In this document: in pieces, positions 56,771 through 64,000 of the stretch | Numbering within the stretch: position 1 is the first letter of the stretch | Layout of the letters: each line of letters starts with the position of its first letter | Origin: Acidocella sp. | Lineage (GTDB): Bacteria > Pseudomonadota > Alphaproteobacteria > Acetobacterales > Acetobacteraceae | Direction: 5' to 3' | Assembly (NCBI GenBank): GCA_027308685.1 | Contig: DAIDEE010000061.1 | Location: forward strand, 1 to 64,000 | DNA length: 64,000 bases | Notes under the pieces: model-generated | Databases searched by the model: none | What the model was told of the DNA's origin: nothing | The model's input: only the letters and a program-made list of their open reading frames with translations | Translations under genes and position numbers: made by a program

Positions 56771-56800
56771 CGTCATACCCGCGCTGGCGGGCATATTTTT
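56771..56800 (+). repeat. Palindromic hairpin repeat, copy 4 (between acnA and queF)
   Basis: CGTCATACCCGCGCTGGCGGGCAT followed by ATTTTT: same layout as copies 1-3, core stem CCCGC/GCGGG with a GCTG loop. It is the most diverged copy. Confidence 0.6.
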
Positions 56801-56802
56801 CC

Positions 56803-57267
56803 CTAGCCCCGCCCGCGATAACCCGGCACGCCCTGCTCCGGCAACCAAACACCTTCCGGCGGCGTGCCGGTTTGCCAGAACACATCAATCGGAATCCCAC
56901 CGCGCGGGTACCAATAACCACCAATCCGCAACCACACCGGGTTCAGCAGGGCAACAATCCGGTCCGCGATCATCATGGTGCAGGCTTCATGAAACGCCCC
57001 ATGATTACGAAAACTCTGCAAAAATAACTTCAGCGATTTACTCTCAACCAGCCACTCACCCGGAATATAATCAATCACGATATGCGCGAAATCCGGCTGC
57101 CCGGTGATCGGGCACAACGAGGTAAATTCCGGGCAGGTAAAGCGCACCATAAAATGCTTGCCCGCAGTCTTGGCGGCAACCCGCTCCAGCATCGCCGCTT
57201 CCGGTGAAACCGGCATACCAGTTGCGGCACCAAGCTGGTTTAAGTTTTGATAGCGATCATCTGTCAT
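56803..57267 (-). CDS. queF: NADPH-dependent 7-cyano-7-deazaguanine (preQ0) reductase
   Basis: Reduces preQ0 to preQ1, the last soluble step before tRNA insertion. The 154-residue protein is the single-domain (type I) Que[13 protein letters not shown] has the covalent-adduct cysteine, and [23 protein letters not shown] the substrate helix. It is the last gene of a minus-strand queE-queD-queC-queF operon, with a 2-nt gap to queC, which supplies preQ0. Confidence 0.95.
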   Translation of the reverse strand: MTDDRYQNLNQLGAATGMPVSPEAAMLERVAAKTAGKHFMVRFTCPEFTSLCPITGQPDFAHIVIDYIPGEWLVESKSLKLFLQSFRNHGAFHEACTMMIADRIVALLNPVWLRIGGYWYPRGGIPIDVFWQTGTPPEGVWLPEQGVPGYRGRG

Positions 57268-57269
57268 CT

Positions 57270-57974
57270 TTATCCGCCCGCCGAAAATTTATGAAACCCC
57301 TGCGCCCGCAACTCACACGCCGGGCACGTCCCACAGCCATAGCCCCACGCATGCCGGGTGCTACGTTCGCCATGATAACAAGTATGAGTTTCACTCACGA
57401 TCATCTCAACCAACTTGTCCCCACCGAGGTTTTTCGCAAGCGCCCAGGTGGCGGCCTTATCAATCCACATCAGCGGCGTATGCAGCACAAATTGCCGCGC
57501 CATCCCGATATTCAGTGCCAGCTGCATGGCTTTTACTGAATCATCGCGGCAATCCGGGTAGCCGGAAAAATCCGTCTCACACATGCCACCCACAATATGC
57601 CTGGCGCCACGCCGGTACGCCAGCATCGCCGCAAAAGTAAGGAACACCAGATTCCGCCCCGGCACGAATGTCGTCGGCAGCCCCTCAGCGTTCATCGCAA
57701 TCTCAATGTCCTGGGTCAACGCACTCTCGGCCACCGCGCCCAGCACCGAGAGATCAATCACATGGTCCGCCCCCAGCCGTGCCCGCCAATCGGCATTCAC
57801 GCCCCACATCGCCTCGCGCACCGGCGCGCGGCACGTCATTTCAACCGCATGCCGCTGGCCATATACAAACCCGATCGTCTCAACCGATCCAAACTTATCC
57901 AGCGCCCAGGCCAAACAGGTGGTGGAATCCTGCCCACCGGAAAACAACACCAGCGCCTTGCCATCATCCAGCAT
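57270..57974 (-). CDS. queC: 7-cyano-7-deazaguanine synthase
   Basis: Converts 7-carboxy-7-deazaguanine to preQ0 with ATP and ammonia. From the start chosen here it is 234 residues. The PP-loop [16 protein letters not shown] is at the N-terminus, YGQRHAVEM follows, and the zinc-binding cysteines are visible near the C-terminus in CGTCPAC plus an earlier Cys. I set the start at ATG 57974, which overlaps the queD stop by 11 bp; the track's extra 48 residues are queD sequence read in another frame. Confidence 0.94.
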   Translation of the reverse strand: MLDDGKALVLFSGGQDSTTCLAWALDKFGSVETIGFVYGQRHAVEMTCRAPVREAMWGVNADWRARLGADHVIDLSVLGAVAESALTQDIEIAMNAEGLPTTFVPGRNLVFLTFAAMLAYRRGARHIVGGMCETDFSGYPDCRDDSVKAMQLALNIGMARQFVLHTPLMWIDKAATWALAKNLGGDKLVEMIVSETHTCYHGERSTRHAWGYGCGTCPACELRAQGFHKFSAGG

Positions 57975-58344
57975 GGGGTGCCGGCCCGTAATAGATGCAG
58001 CCTTCAAAACAACTATCCCGGTGCACAATAACCTTGTGCAGACCCGGCATATGTCGCGCCAGTTGCTGCCAGATAAACCTTGCCAGATGCTCCAAAGTCG
58101 GCGCGCCAAGCTCGGCAATCTCGTTTAGAAAATGATGATCAAGCTGGGCGCGAACATCACCCATCATGGCCTCCACCTGCCCTAAATCGGTAATCCAGCC
58201 TTGCGGCCCCGGCTCACCGCGCAGAAAAATCTGCGCACGATAGGAATGCCCATGCAGCCGTGAATAGCGCCCACCGGAGGTGCTGCTATCTTCCAGCGCG
58301 TGCGCCGCCTCAAAGCGGAATTCCTTAAAAATTTCAAACATCAT
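57964..58344 (-). CDS. queD: 6-carboxy-5,6,7,8-tetrahydropterin synthase (QueD family, catalytic Cys replaced)
   Basis: A 126-residue T-fold enzyme that should turn dihydroneopterin triphosphate into CPH4. Zinc ligands are present: His15 (FEAAH), His31 and His33 (RLHGHSY). Asp69-His70/His71 (LDHHFLN) and the C-terminal CFEGCIYYG cysteines match E. coli QueD. The catalytic cysteine, Cys27 in E. coli (KCGRLHGH), is Tyr27 here (RYSRLHGH). The gene lies between queE and queC, so the assignment is strong by context, though the changed residue makes the mechanism uncertain. Confidence 0.88.
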   Translation of the reverse strand: MMFEIFKEFRFEAAHALEDSSTSGGRYSRLHGHSYRAQIFLRGEPGPQGWITDLGQVEAMMGDVRAQLDHHFLNEIAELGAPTLEHLARFIWQQLARHMPGLHKVIVHRDSCFEGCIYYGPAPHAG

Positions 58345-58351
58345 CTGGCCT

Positions 58352-58981
58352 TTATGGAATACCGGTTATTTTATGCGTTTGCAGGCTCAACTGCCATTGT
58401 GGATGCGCCATGCAATATGCAATCGCCGCGGCGGTGTTTTGCGCCACGTGCGGGCCATCCATCGGCTGCAAATAAAAATGCCCAAACGCCGTATCAGCAA
58501 AGCGCTCGGGCATCGCATCAGCCTGCGGAAATACCAACTTCAACTCATCACCACCTGCCAGCAGCAAAGGCGCATTGGCCTTCGGGCTCACACATACCCA
58601 ATCAATCCCCGCGGGGGCAGTAACCGTGCCGTTGGTCTCAACCGCAATTTCAAACCCGGCCGCATGCAGCGCATTCACTAAGGCAGCATCAAGCTGCAAT
58701 AATGGTTCACCGCCGGTGCACACCACAAAGCGCCTCGCATCGCCTAGCCAAGCTCTGGCGATGGCCGCCACCAGCATGGCCGGGCTTTCAAACTTGCCGC
58801 CACCCGCGCCATCAGTCCCGATAAAATCCGTATCGCAAAACTTACATACCGCCGCATCGCGGTCTGCCTCGCGGCCAGACCATAAATTGCACCCTGCAAA
58901 CCGGCAAAATACCGCCGCCCGTCCAGCATGGCGGCCTTCGCCTTGTAGCGTATAAAAAATCTCTTTTACGGCATAGGTCAC
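58352..58981 (-). CDS. queE: 7-carboxy-7-deazaguanine synthase
   Basis: Radical-SAM enzyme that rearranges CPH4 to 7-carboxy-7-deazaguanine. The 209-residue protein shows EIFYTLQGEGRHAGRAAVFCRFAGCNLW, the modified cysteine motif (CRFAGCNLWSG...VCKFCDTDF) of QueE, and a VVCTGGEPLLQ loop for SAM binding. It is the first gene of the que operon; the 200 bp upstream hold two inverted repeats. ATG start at 58981. Confidence 0.94.
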   Translation of the reverse strand: MTYAVKEIFYTLQGEGRHAGRAAVFCRFAGCNLWSGREADRDAAVCKFCDTDFIGTDGAGGGKFESPAMLVAAIARAWLGDARRFVVCTGGEPLLQLDAALVNALHAAGFEIAVETNGTVTAPAGIDWVCVSPKANAPLLLAGGDELKLVFPQADAMPERFADTAFGHFYLQPMDGPHVAQNTAAAIAYCMAHPQWQLSLQTHKITGIP

Positions 58982-59011
58982 GGCTAGTGGTTTCCATCAG
59001 AGCCTGACCGT

Positions 59012-59043
59012 TTGAGGGTGAATCGCCAACGATTCAACCTCAA
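59012..59043. repeat. Hairpin with GANTC sites upstream of queE
   Basis: TTGAGGGTGAATCG pairs with CGATTCAACCTCAA (one mismatch) around a CCAA loop. Both arms contain a GANTC sequence (GAATC, GATTC), the target of the alphaproteobacterial cell-cycle methylase CcrM, and a third GAATC lies at 59048-59052. Confidence 0.55.
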
Positions 59044-59092
59044 AGGTGAATCAGTCTCGTATAAATAAGTTAGAGGGCGCTTGTTGTTTCGA

Positions 59093-59114
59093 GTTGATGC
59101 AATTTTACATCAAC
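59093..59114. promoter_or_regulatory. Operator-like inverted repeat upstream of queE
   Basis: GTTGATG-CAATTTTA-CATCAAC: 7-bp perfect arms with an 8-nt AT-rich centre, 110 nt before queE. The spacing differs from an FNR site (4 nt), so I do not call it one. Confidence 0.4.
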
Positions 59115-59183
59115 CCCAAAGAAACGCACTCCAGACCAATTGCCTTTTGAATGTTTCAGCAACATCGAGCAACAACCAACCGC

Positions 59184-59813
59184 CTACCCCAACAAAGCCC
59201 GCAACTGCTCCAGCGCCGTCAGCGTGTCGCTCAGCAACGCCCGCAGCCGCTCGGCCTCCGGGTCAGCCTTCTGGCGAACCAGCACGCGGGCCTGCGCCGG
59301 CCGCAGATTATCTGAACGAACGGTCTGGGCTGGCTCTGCAGGCAACAAACCCGGCATCGGCAATTGGGGGGGCATCTCGGGTGGCTTGCGCATCGGCTCA
59401 GGTTCCGTGGTCATCGTACGTTCCACCTCGGCGGCCAAACGCTCCTCCGCCGACGCCGGTGGGATATCTTCATGCAACGCCCCACCACCTTCACGCAACA
59501 GCCTTTGCACGCCTTTAATGGTATAACCCTGCGTATAGAGCAAATCCGCCACGCGCCTGAGCAGCAAAACATCCTCGGGCCGGTAATAACGCCGCCCGCC
59601 ACCGCGCTTAAGCGGCCTTACCTGAGGAAATTTAGTCTCCCAGAATCGTAACACATGCTGCGGCACGTGCAGTTCATCAGCCACTTCGCTGATGGTACGA
59701 AACGCATCAGCCGACTTCCGGGTACGCCCGCGGGCGGCATCCGCAGAATGTGCATCATCTAGATGCCCCTCGGTGAAGTCTTCATCCCCGTGATCCAATT
59801 TCATCGGGCTCAA
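59184..59813 (-). CDS. MerR family transcriptional regulator
   Basis: A 209-residue regulator. The MerR helix-turn-helix runs from [22 protein letters not shown] through [37 protein letters not shown] (about 33-105). After a disordered Pro-rich linker, the C-terminus has a helix rich in Leu and Glu ([14 protein letters not shown]) for dimer contact. No cysteine pair for metal binding is seen. This gene follows ihfA in many alphaproteobacteria with no known target; here it overlaps ihfA by 4 bp and ends the rpmF-plsX-fabH-ihfA operon. Confidence 0.9.
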   Translation of the reverse strand: MSPMKLDHGDEDFTEGHLDDAHSADAARGRTRKSADAFRTISEVADELHVPQHVLRFWETKFPQVRPLKRGGGRRYYRPEDVLLLRRVADLLYTQGYTIKGVQRLLREGGGALHEDIPPASAEERLAAEVERTMTTEPEPMRKPPEMPPQLPMPGLLPAEPAQTVRSDNLRPAQARVLVRQKADPEAERLRALLSDTLTALEQLRALLG

Positions 59814-60118
59814 TGTTCGCGCGGCGTGGTATCAGGTGCATTCACAGCATCGCGCAGCATCTGGCTGGGCCGGAATACCAAAACCCGGCGCGGCAGAATG
59901 GGAACCTCCACCCCGGTTTTCGGATTCCGGCCAATCCGGCGGCCCTTTTGGCGCACCGAAAAGGTCCCAAACCCACTGATTTTAACAGATTTTCCCTGCA
60001 TTAACGCATCTGCCACACGGGCTAACATCGACTCCAGCAAATCAGCCGATTCGTTACGAGATAACCCAACCGTGGCATAAATCGCCTCAGTGAGTTGAGC
60101 GCGTGTCAAAGTATTCAT
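59810..60118 (-). CDS. ihfA: Integration host factor subunit alpha
   Basis: A 102-residue DNA-bending protein. [55 protein letters not shown] with the intercalating proline, and [14 protein letters not shown] are typical of IhfA. It forms a dimer with IhfB, which is not in the window. The gene sits 53 bp after fabH and overlaps the MerR-type gene, an arrangement conserved in the class. Confidence 0.96.
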   Translation of the reverse strand: MNTLTRAQLTEAIYATVGLSRNESADLLESMLARVADALMQGKSVKISGFGTFSVRQKGRRIGRNPKTGVEVPILPRRVLVFRPSQMLRDAVNAPDTTPREH

Positions 60119-60171
60119 TTTACAAGATTAGCACGCGATTTGGCGCGGTCAAGAAATCCTTGACCAACCTC

Positions 60172-61152
60172 TCACAAACGCAATAAGGCCGAGCCCCACG
60201 TTAAACCACCGCCTAAGGCTTCTAACAGAACTAATTGCCCAGGCAGGATTCTACCGTCCGACACAGCCTGGTGCAGCGCCAGAGGTATCGAAGCGGCAGA
60301 CGTATTGGCATGCTGGTCCACCGTCACCACCACGCGCTCAGGTGGCAGGCCTAATTTTTTGCCAACGCCATCAATGATCCGCAAATTCGCCTGGTGCGGT
60401 ACCAGCCAGTCAATATCCTTATTTGTCATGCCATTAACGGCCAAAGCTTCATTCACAGCGGCAGCCAGCAGGGTCACCGCATGGCGAAACACCTCACGGC
60501 CGTTCATCACCAGTTTACCAGATTTATCAGGCTGCCCCACCGCGCCATCCACGTAGAGCATCTCAGCCAGGCGGCCATCGGAATGCAAATGTGTCGAAAG
60601 CAAACCCGGCCCGCCCAGCGGTACATCCTTGGCCTGCAACAGCACTGCCGCCGCCCCATCGCCGAACAGCACACAGGTGCCACGGTCCTCAAAATTCAAA
60701 ATCCGCGAATAAACCTCTGAGCCGATCACAAGAACGTTACTAACCTGCCCGGCCCGGATCATCGCATCCGCCACTGACAGCCCAAAAATGAACCCGGAAC
60801 ACGCCGCCGCCAGATCAAACCCAAACGCCTTATGCGCCCCGATCGCGGCCTGCACATGCACAGCGGTCGCCGGAAACGCCTGGTCCGGGGTCGAAGTGGC
60901 CAAAATAATTGCATCGACAGCCAATGCCTCAACACCAGCCTTATCCAGCGCCTCGCGGGCCGCTGCGGCACCCATAAAGGCAGCCGATTCATGCGGAGCC
61001 GAAAAATGCCGCTGCTTGATCCCGGTACGTTCGGTGATCCACGCATCCGAGGTATCAACCTTCGCGGCCATCTCGGCATTGCTGACAACCTTGCCGGGCA
61101 GATAATGGCCAACCCCGGTTAATACGGCACGCCGGATCATAGCCTCAGACAT
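60172..61152 (-). CDS. fabH: Beta-ketoacyl-ACP synthase III
   Basis: Starts fatty acid synthesis by condensing acetyl-CoA with malonyl-ACP. 326 residues from ATG 61152 (MSEAMIRRAV); ATG 61140 is an alternative four codons on. The catalytic cysteine is in DLAAACSGFIFGL, the His in WLVPHQANLRI and the Asn in DQHANTSAASIPLAL. The track's start at 61212 lies within plsX and is rejected. It overlaps the plsX stop by 8 bp, typical of the plsX-fabH pair. Confidence 0.96.
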   Translation of the reverse strand: MSEAMIRRAVLTGVGHYLPGKVVSNAEMAAKVDTSDAWITERTGIKQRHFSAPHESAAFMGAAAAREALDKAGVEALAVDAIILATSTPDQAFPATAVHVQAAIGAHKAFGFDLAAACSGFIFGLSVADAMIRAGQVSNVLVIGSEVYSRILNFEDRGTCVLFGDGAAAVLLQAKDVPLGGPGLLSTHLHSDGRLAEMLYVDGAVGQPDKSGKLVMNGREVFRHAVTLLAAAVNEALAVNGMTNKDIDWLVPHQANLRIIDGVGKKLGLPPERVVVTVDQHANTSAASIPLALHQAVSDGRILPGQLVLLEALGGGLTWGSALLRL

Positions 61153-62197
61153 TCGATACCGCGCCTGCCTCTGGCGCCAAAATAGCCTGGTCCAATGCCG
61201 CCAGCCCCTCAATAATCATCTGGTTAAAATCGTGGGTAATCATGTCCAGCGCCACATCAACCGCGTGAGCAAAACCCTCGGCATCAGTACCGCCATGAGA
61301 CTTCACCACAACGCCGTTCAAACCCAGCAACACCGCGCCATTGTAGCGCCTGGGGTCCAGCCATTCCTTCAAACGCTGCAAGCCACCCCGCGCCAGCACA
61401 TAGCCGGCCCGCGCCAATGGCCCGGAAGTAAACACTTTCTTCAGCAACTCGCCCACCAGCTTCAGCGCGCCCTCGCCAGTCTTCAACGCCACATTACCGG
61501 TAAACCCATCGGTCACAACCACATCCACCGTCCCGGCGGCGATGTCATGGCCTTCAACAAATCCGTAAAACTGCTTGCCAATCGGGCTGTCGCGTAAGGT
61601 GGCGGCGGCCGAGCGCAGGGTTTCATCACCCTTGCCTTCCTCAGATCCAATATTCAGCAAGCCAAAGCTCGGGGCGGGCAAGCCCAGCACTACTTTGGCA
61701 AAAATCTCGCCCATCAGGGCAAATTCGACCAAATTACGGGCGTCATAAACAACATTCAGCCCCAAATCGAGCATCACCACGTCACCCTTGGCTGACGGCC
61801 CGATCGCTGCCATCGCCGGCCGGTCAATGCCCTTCAGGGTTTTCAATACAATTTTGGAGAGCGCCAGCAGCGCCCCAGTATTCCCCGCCGAGATCACCCC
61901 GGCAGCCTCACCCGCCAGCACCGCGTCAATGGCGCGCCGCATCGAGCTATCGCGCAACCGCAACGCAATAGTGGGCTTCATATCGCCAGTAATGGTCTCA
62001 GTGGCATGGTGCAGGACCGACTGCGCCTTCAGGCGCTTGGTCTTGGCCACCAGCGGACCGATAACGGTCTCATCGCCGTAAATCAGGAATTTCGCCAGCG
62101 GCTGACGTACTGCCGCAATTTCAAGCCCGGCAATCACCATTGCCGGCGCATCGTCTCCCCCCATGGCATCAACCGCCAACACATTGCTCCGGCTCAT
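61145..62197 (-). CDS. plsX: Phosphate acyltransferase PlsX
   Basis: Makes acyl-phosphate from acyl-ACP for phospholipid synthesis. The 350-residue protein begins LAVDAMGGDDAPAMVIAGL and has SAGNTGALLALSKIVL, DLGLNVVYDARNLVEFA, and VVTDGFTGNVALKTGEG, all family segments. ATG start at 62197. It is 46 bp after rpmF and overlaps fabH, the standard bacterial order. Confidence 0.96.
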   Translation of the reverse strand: MSRSNVLAVDAMGGDDAPAMVIAGLEIAAVRQPLAKFLIYGDETVIGPLVAKTKRLKAQSVLHHATETITGDMKPTIALRLRDSSMRRAIDAVLAGEAAGVISAGNTGALLALSKIVLKTLKGIDRPAMAAIGPSAKGDVVMLDLGLNVVYDARNLVEFALMGEIFAKVVLGLPAPSFGLLNIGSEEGKGDETLRSAAATLRDSPIGKQFYGFVEGHDIAAGTVDVVVTDGFTGNVALKTGEGALKLVGELLKKVFTSGPLARAGYVLARGGLQRLKEWLDPRRYNGAVLLGLNGVVVKSHGGTDAEGFAHAVDVALDMITHDFNQMIIEGLAALDQAILAPEAGAVSNV

Positions 62198-62243
62198 TTC
62201 ACACCGTTCGGTCTAAAAATACGCGGGGGGAGGCTGTCAAAAA

Positions 62244-62447
62244 TCAGATACGCACGACGCCCTTGGCGGTTTTGCCAGAAGCCACCACTTCGCGATTGTC
62301 ATAGTGACCGCAATGCGCACACACATGATGCGGGCGCTTCAACTCGCCGCAATTACCACATTCAGCGTGGGATTCAGCACGCAGAGCCAAGTGGCTGCGG
62401 CGCATACCAGCGCGTGACGGGGAAGTCTTTCTCTTAGGAACGGCCAT
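62244..62447 (-). CDS. rpmF: 50S ribosomal protein L32
   Basis: A 67-residue, very basic protein: [22 protein letters not shown] is the universal L32 start, and the [25 protein letters not shown] region has the zinc-ribbon cysteines (C-type, all four kept). In most alphaproteobacteria a DUF177 gene (yceD) precedes it directly; here that gene is 1.3 kb away, behind LysE and DUF805. It leads the operon toward plsX. Confidence 0.96.
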   Translation of the reverse strand: MAVPKRKTSPSRAGMRRSHLALRAESHAECGNCGELKRPHHVCAHCGHYDNREVVASGKTAKGVVRI

Positions 62448-62579
62448 AGTAAATTACGCCTTGAAAAAACGGTAAAGGATGTACGAGAGGCGCGGCGTAG
62501 CAGACCCATCAGCGCATCGCAAGTATCCCATCATGCAAGCCACATTCCCACCCTCGCTCTGGCTCGGTATAGCGGTATC

Positions 62580-63203
62580 ATGAACGTCACCTCCTCACTC
62601 ATCTCCTTCACCCTGGCCGCAACCCTACTCACCATCACTCCTGGCCTGGACACCGCGATGATCCTGCGCACCAGCATGACCCAAAGCGCCAAAACCGCCA
62701 CAAAAGCCGGTTTGGGTATTATTGCTGGTTGTCTGGTCTGGGGGGCTGCCGTCGCGGTCGGACTCGGCCTGCTGATCACCGCCTCGCCCTTGGCTTTCGG
62801 AGCATTGAAATGGGCGGGGGCCATCTATCTGGTCTGGTTTGGTGTGCAACTATTCCGCCAGCCCCGGCTTTACCTTGGTCACACAACCGCCGTCGCGGCC
62901 GGGCCGCAGCGCAACTGGATCATAAAGGGCCTCCTGCAAAACCTACTGAACCCTAAAATCGGGGTCTTTTATGTTTCGTTCCTGCCGCAATTTGTGCCGC
63001 CCACCATGCCTGCGGTCAGCTACACCTTCTTTTTAGCGGTGGTTCACGCCAGCCTGACAATCATCTGGTTCGCCATCTTGATCACAGCCACCCGGCCCAT
63101 CGCCCGGCTATTACAGCGCCCCGGCTTTATAAAGACCATCGACCGCCTGACCGGCTGCGTCTTCATCGCCTTCGGGGCTCGTCTTGCTTTGGCACAGCGT
63201 TAA
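62580..63203 (+). CDS. LysE family amino acid exporter
   Basis: A 207-residue, six-helix transporter of the LysE/RhtB family. LLTITPGLDTAMILRTSMTQS is the usual first-loop motif (PGPD-like), and KGLLQNLLNPKIGVFYVSFLPQFV is the family's central signature. Substrate (amino acid or similar) unknown. It is divergent from rpmF and sits inside the yceD-rpmF neighbourhood in the opposite orientation, so it looks like an insertion into that block. Confidence 0.92.
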   Translation: MNVTSSLISFTLAATLLTITPGLDTAMILRTSMTQSAKTATKAGLGIIAGCLVWGAAVAVGLGLLITASPLAFGALKWAGAIYLVWFGVQLFRQPRLYLGHTTAVAAGPQRNWIIKGLLQNLLNPKIGVFYVSFLPQFVPPTMPAVSYTFFLAVVHASLTIIWFAILITATRPIARLLQRPGFIKTIDRLTGCVFIAFGARLALAQR

Positions 63204-63238
63204 AAACAACAATTAAACGGCGTTGGTAAGCCACCATG

Positions 63239-63649
63239 CTAATCGTACTTATTACTTCCCTTGGTCCCAGGGACAAAAAGGAGAACCAGAACGGGAACTA
63301 AAAGGAGTATTTTATCGACAATGGCCACAATGGGAAGCGATACCATCACTAAAATCGGCCAGCCCACGTAGAGACCCATAATCCAGATCATATGATACCC
63401 GGGCAAATTCATGTCATGGAGCCGTTTCACGGCGACCGAGGCGCCGGCCCATAGCGCCAAAACAGTAATCAAAAGAAATAAAATCAACGCCAATATGATC
63501 ACAATCTCACTGCCGTGGGCATGGCCAAAAGAATGTAAATAGTCCCCCACATACTCCAGAAACGTTAAAATCGCCGTGAACAAAACCGACCAGCCGAAAT
63601 AAGCCAGCCGTCCCATCCGCCCGGAAAAATCAAAAAATCGGTCAATCAC
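63239..63649 (-). CDS. DUF805 family membrane protein
   Basis: A 136-residue membrane protein. FDFSGRMGRLAYFGWSVLF is the typical DUF805 opening before the first helix, and VAVKRLHDMNLPGYHMIW the conserved RLHDxN loop; four hydrophobic segments are visible. Function unknown. It converges with LysE (35-bp gap) and has about 97 bp to the DUF177 gene on its 5' side. Confidence 0.88.
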   Translation of the reverse strand: MIDRFFDFSGRMGRLAYFGWSVLFTAILTFLEYVGDYLHSFGHAHGSEIVIILALILFLLITVLALWAGASVAVKRLHDMNLPGYHMIWIMGLYVGWPILVMVSLPIVAIVDKILLLVPVLVLLFVPGTKGSNKYD

Positions 63650-63746
63650 AGCCTGCCCCTCTATTTATTTCCAGGCTGAAATGGCGGCTGATTGCAGAAA
63701 CGCAATGAGACGATTTTGGACGACCATGAACCGGCGACGCTGCGAC

Positions 63747-64000
63747 TTAAACCTCCGGCTTTTTGAACGCCAGCAGAGCGGCCATCGGCCCGCTTGTCTC
63801 CTCCTCGCCGAAGCCTTCCGGCAGCTTGGCCCCTGGCTTGCGCGGGTAAGGGTCCAGCACCAGCGCCAGTTGCTCGGCCAGCACCGCGCCTAAATCAATC
63901 GCCTCACCGGCATAGGGGATCTCATCGGGGCCTTCGAGCGTCTCGGCATCCAACACCAGGGGCTCGCCTTCGCGCACCTTCGCCGAGGGCACAAACCGCA
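63747..64000 (-). CDS. DUF177 (YceD-like) protein, C-terminal part
   Basis: The frame is open to the window edge; the ORF-track start at 63992 (a GTG) is internal. The visible 80 or so residues have the DUF177 C-terminal pattern: AIDLGAVLAEQLALVLDPYPRKPGA, then a short tail (EETSGPMAALLAFKK). YceD in E. coli lies before rpmF and is linked to 23S rRNA accumulation. Here rpmF is further downstream on the same strand, separated by DUF805 and an inverted LysE gene. Confidence 0.85.
   Translation of the reverse strand, partial: RFVPSAKVREGEPLVLDAETLEGPDEIPYAGEAIDLGAVLAEQLALVLDPYPRKPGAKLPEGFGEEETSGPMAALLAFKKPEV

Noticed and set aside
59093-59114. FNR-type site before queE
   Set aside because: Half-sites TTGAT and ATCAA are present but separated by 10 nt, whereas FNR/FixK sites require 4.

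Overview
The window looks like a chromosomal stretch of a GC-rich alphaproteobacterium, most likely from the Acetobacteraceae. This is inferred from protein character and gene order, not from any search. Supporting neighbourhoods are DUF2007/methyltransferase divergent from a polyprenyl synthase, purC-purS-purQ-purL-bolA-grxD, rpmF-plsX-fabH-ihfA-merR, ccmAB divergent from acnA, and an ATP-cone-less NrdA. I see about 70 protein genes, one tRNA-Pro(GGG), several clear terminators, and no rRNA, CRISPR array, transposase or prophage. Coding density is very high, and no gene-free gap exceeds about 300 bases.

Layout. 1-5.3 kb: the end of a metallophosphatase, a DUF3833 lipoprotein, a YeiH-type transporter, polyprenyl diphosphate synthase divergent from DUF2007 plus a tRNA-methyltransferase-like gene, and a DHA2-type MFS exporter. 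5.5-9 kb: class I ribonucleotide reductase nrdA-nrdB and a small conserved unknown. 9-12 kb: a minus-strand operon of a DUF6134 exported protein, an Fe-S photolyase and an SDR, with sixA divergent. 12.7-19 kb: citrate synthase, a K+ channel with TrkA domains, an Old Yellow Enzyme, a CYTH-CHAD protein and a YbfB-type MFS protein. 19.3-23.8 kb: purine synthesis plus the BolA/monothiol glutaredoxin pair. 23.9-30.8 kb: a glycosyltransferase, then an accessory-looking run: a degenerate EAL protein, a FAD oxidoreductase, DUF3253, DUF1499, an SbmA/BacA-like ABC transporter, a histidine-kinase-like protein with a decayed ATPase domain, and, tail-to-tail with it, a receiver-only response regulator.

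30.8-34 kb is a sulfur-transfer operon (cysE, cysteine desulfurase, ferredoxin, mnmA). 34-39.8 kb holds hydrolases, an AhpD-like protein with a DUF2202 ferritin-like protein, glutaminase, a class III CoA-transferase and an RDD protein. 39.8-46.2 kb has the bacterial N-end-rule transferase bpt, tRNA-Pro, and a polyhydroxyalkanoate/acyl-phosphate cluster (phasin-like, fabI, phaC, MaoC-Pta fusion, ackA). 46.3-54 kb has an ABC exporter, cydDC, panC and ccmAB. 54-59 kb has acnA and the queuosine-precursor operon queE-queD-queC-queF. 59-64 kb has merR-like, ihfA, fabH, plsX, rpmF, LysE, DUF805 and the partial DUF177 gene.

Most notable signals: (1) two perfect FNR/FixK-type palindromes (TTGAC-N4-GTCAA and TTGAT-N4-ATCAA), each 53-55 nt before a start codon, which tie the AhpD/DUF2202 genes and the PHA/acyl-phosphate operon to a probable low-oxygen regulon; (2) a kinase-dead, ChpT-like phosphotransfer candidate next to a receiver-only regulator; (3) an EAL protein lacking metal-binding residues; (4) a QueD whose catalytic cysteine position is tyrosine; (5) a small family of hairpin repeats that end in T runs behind plus-strand genes.
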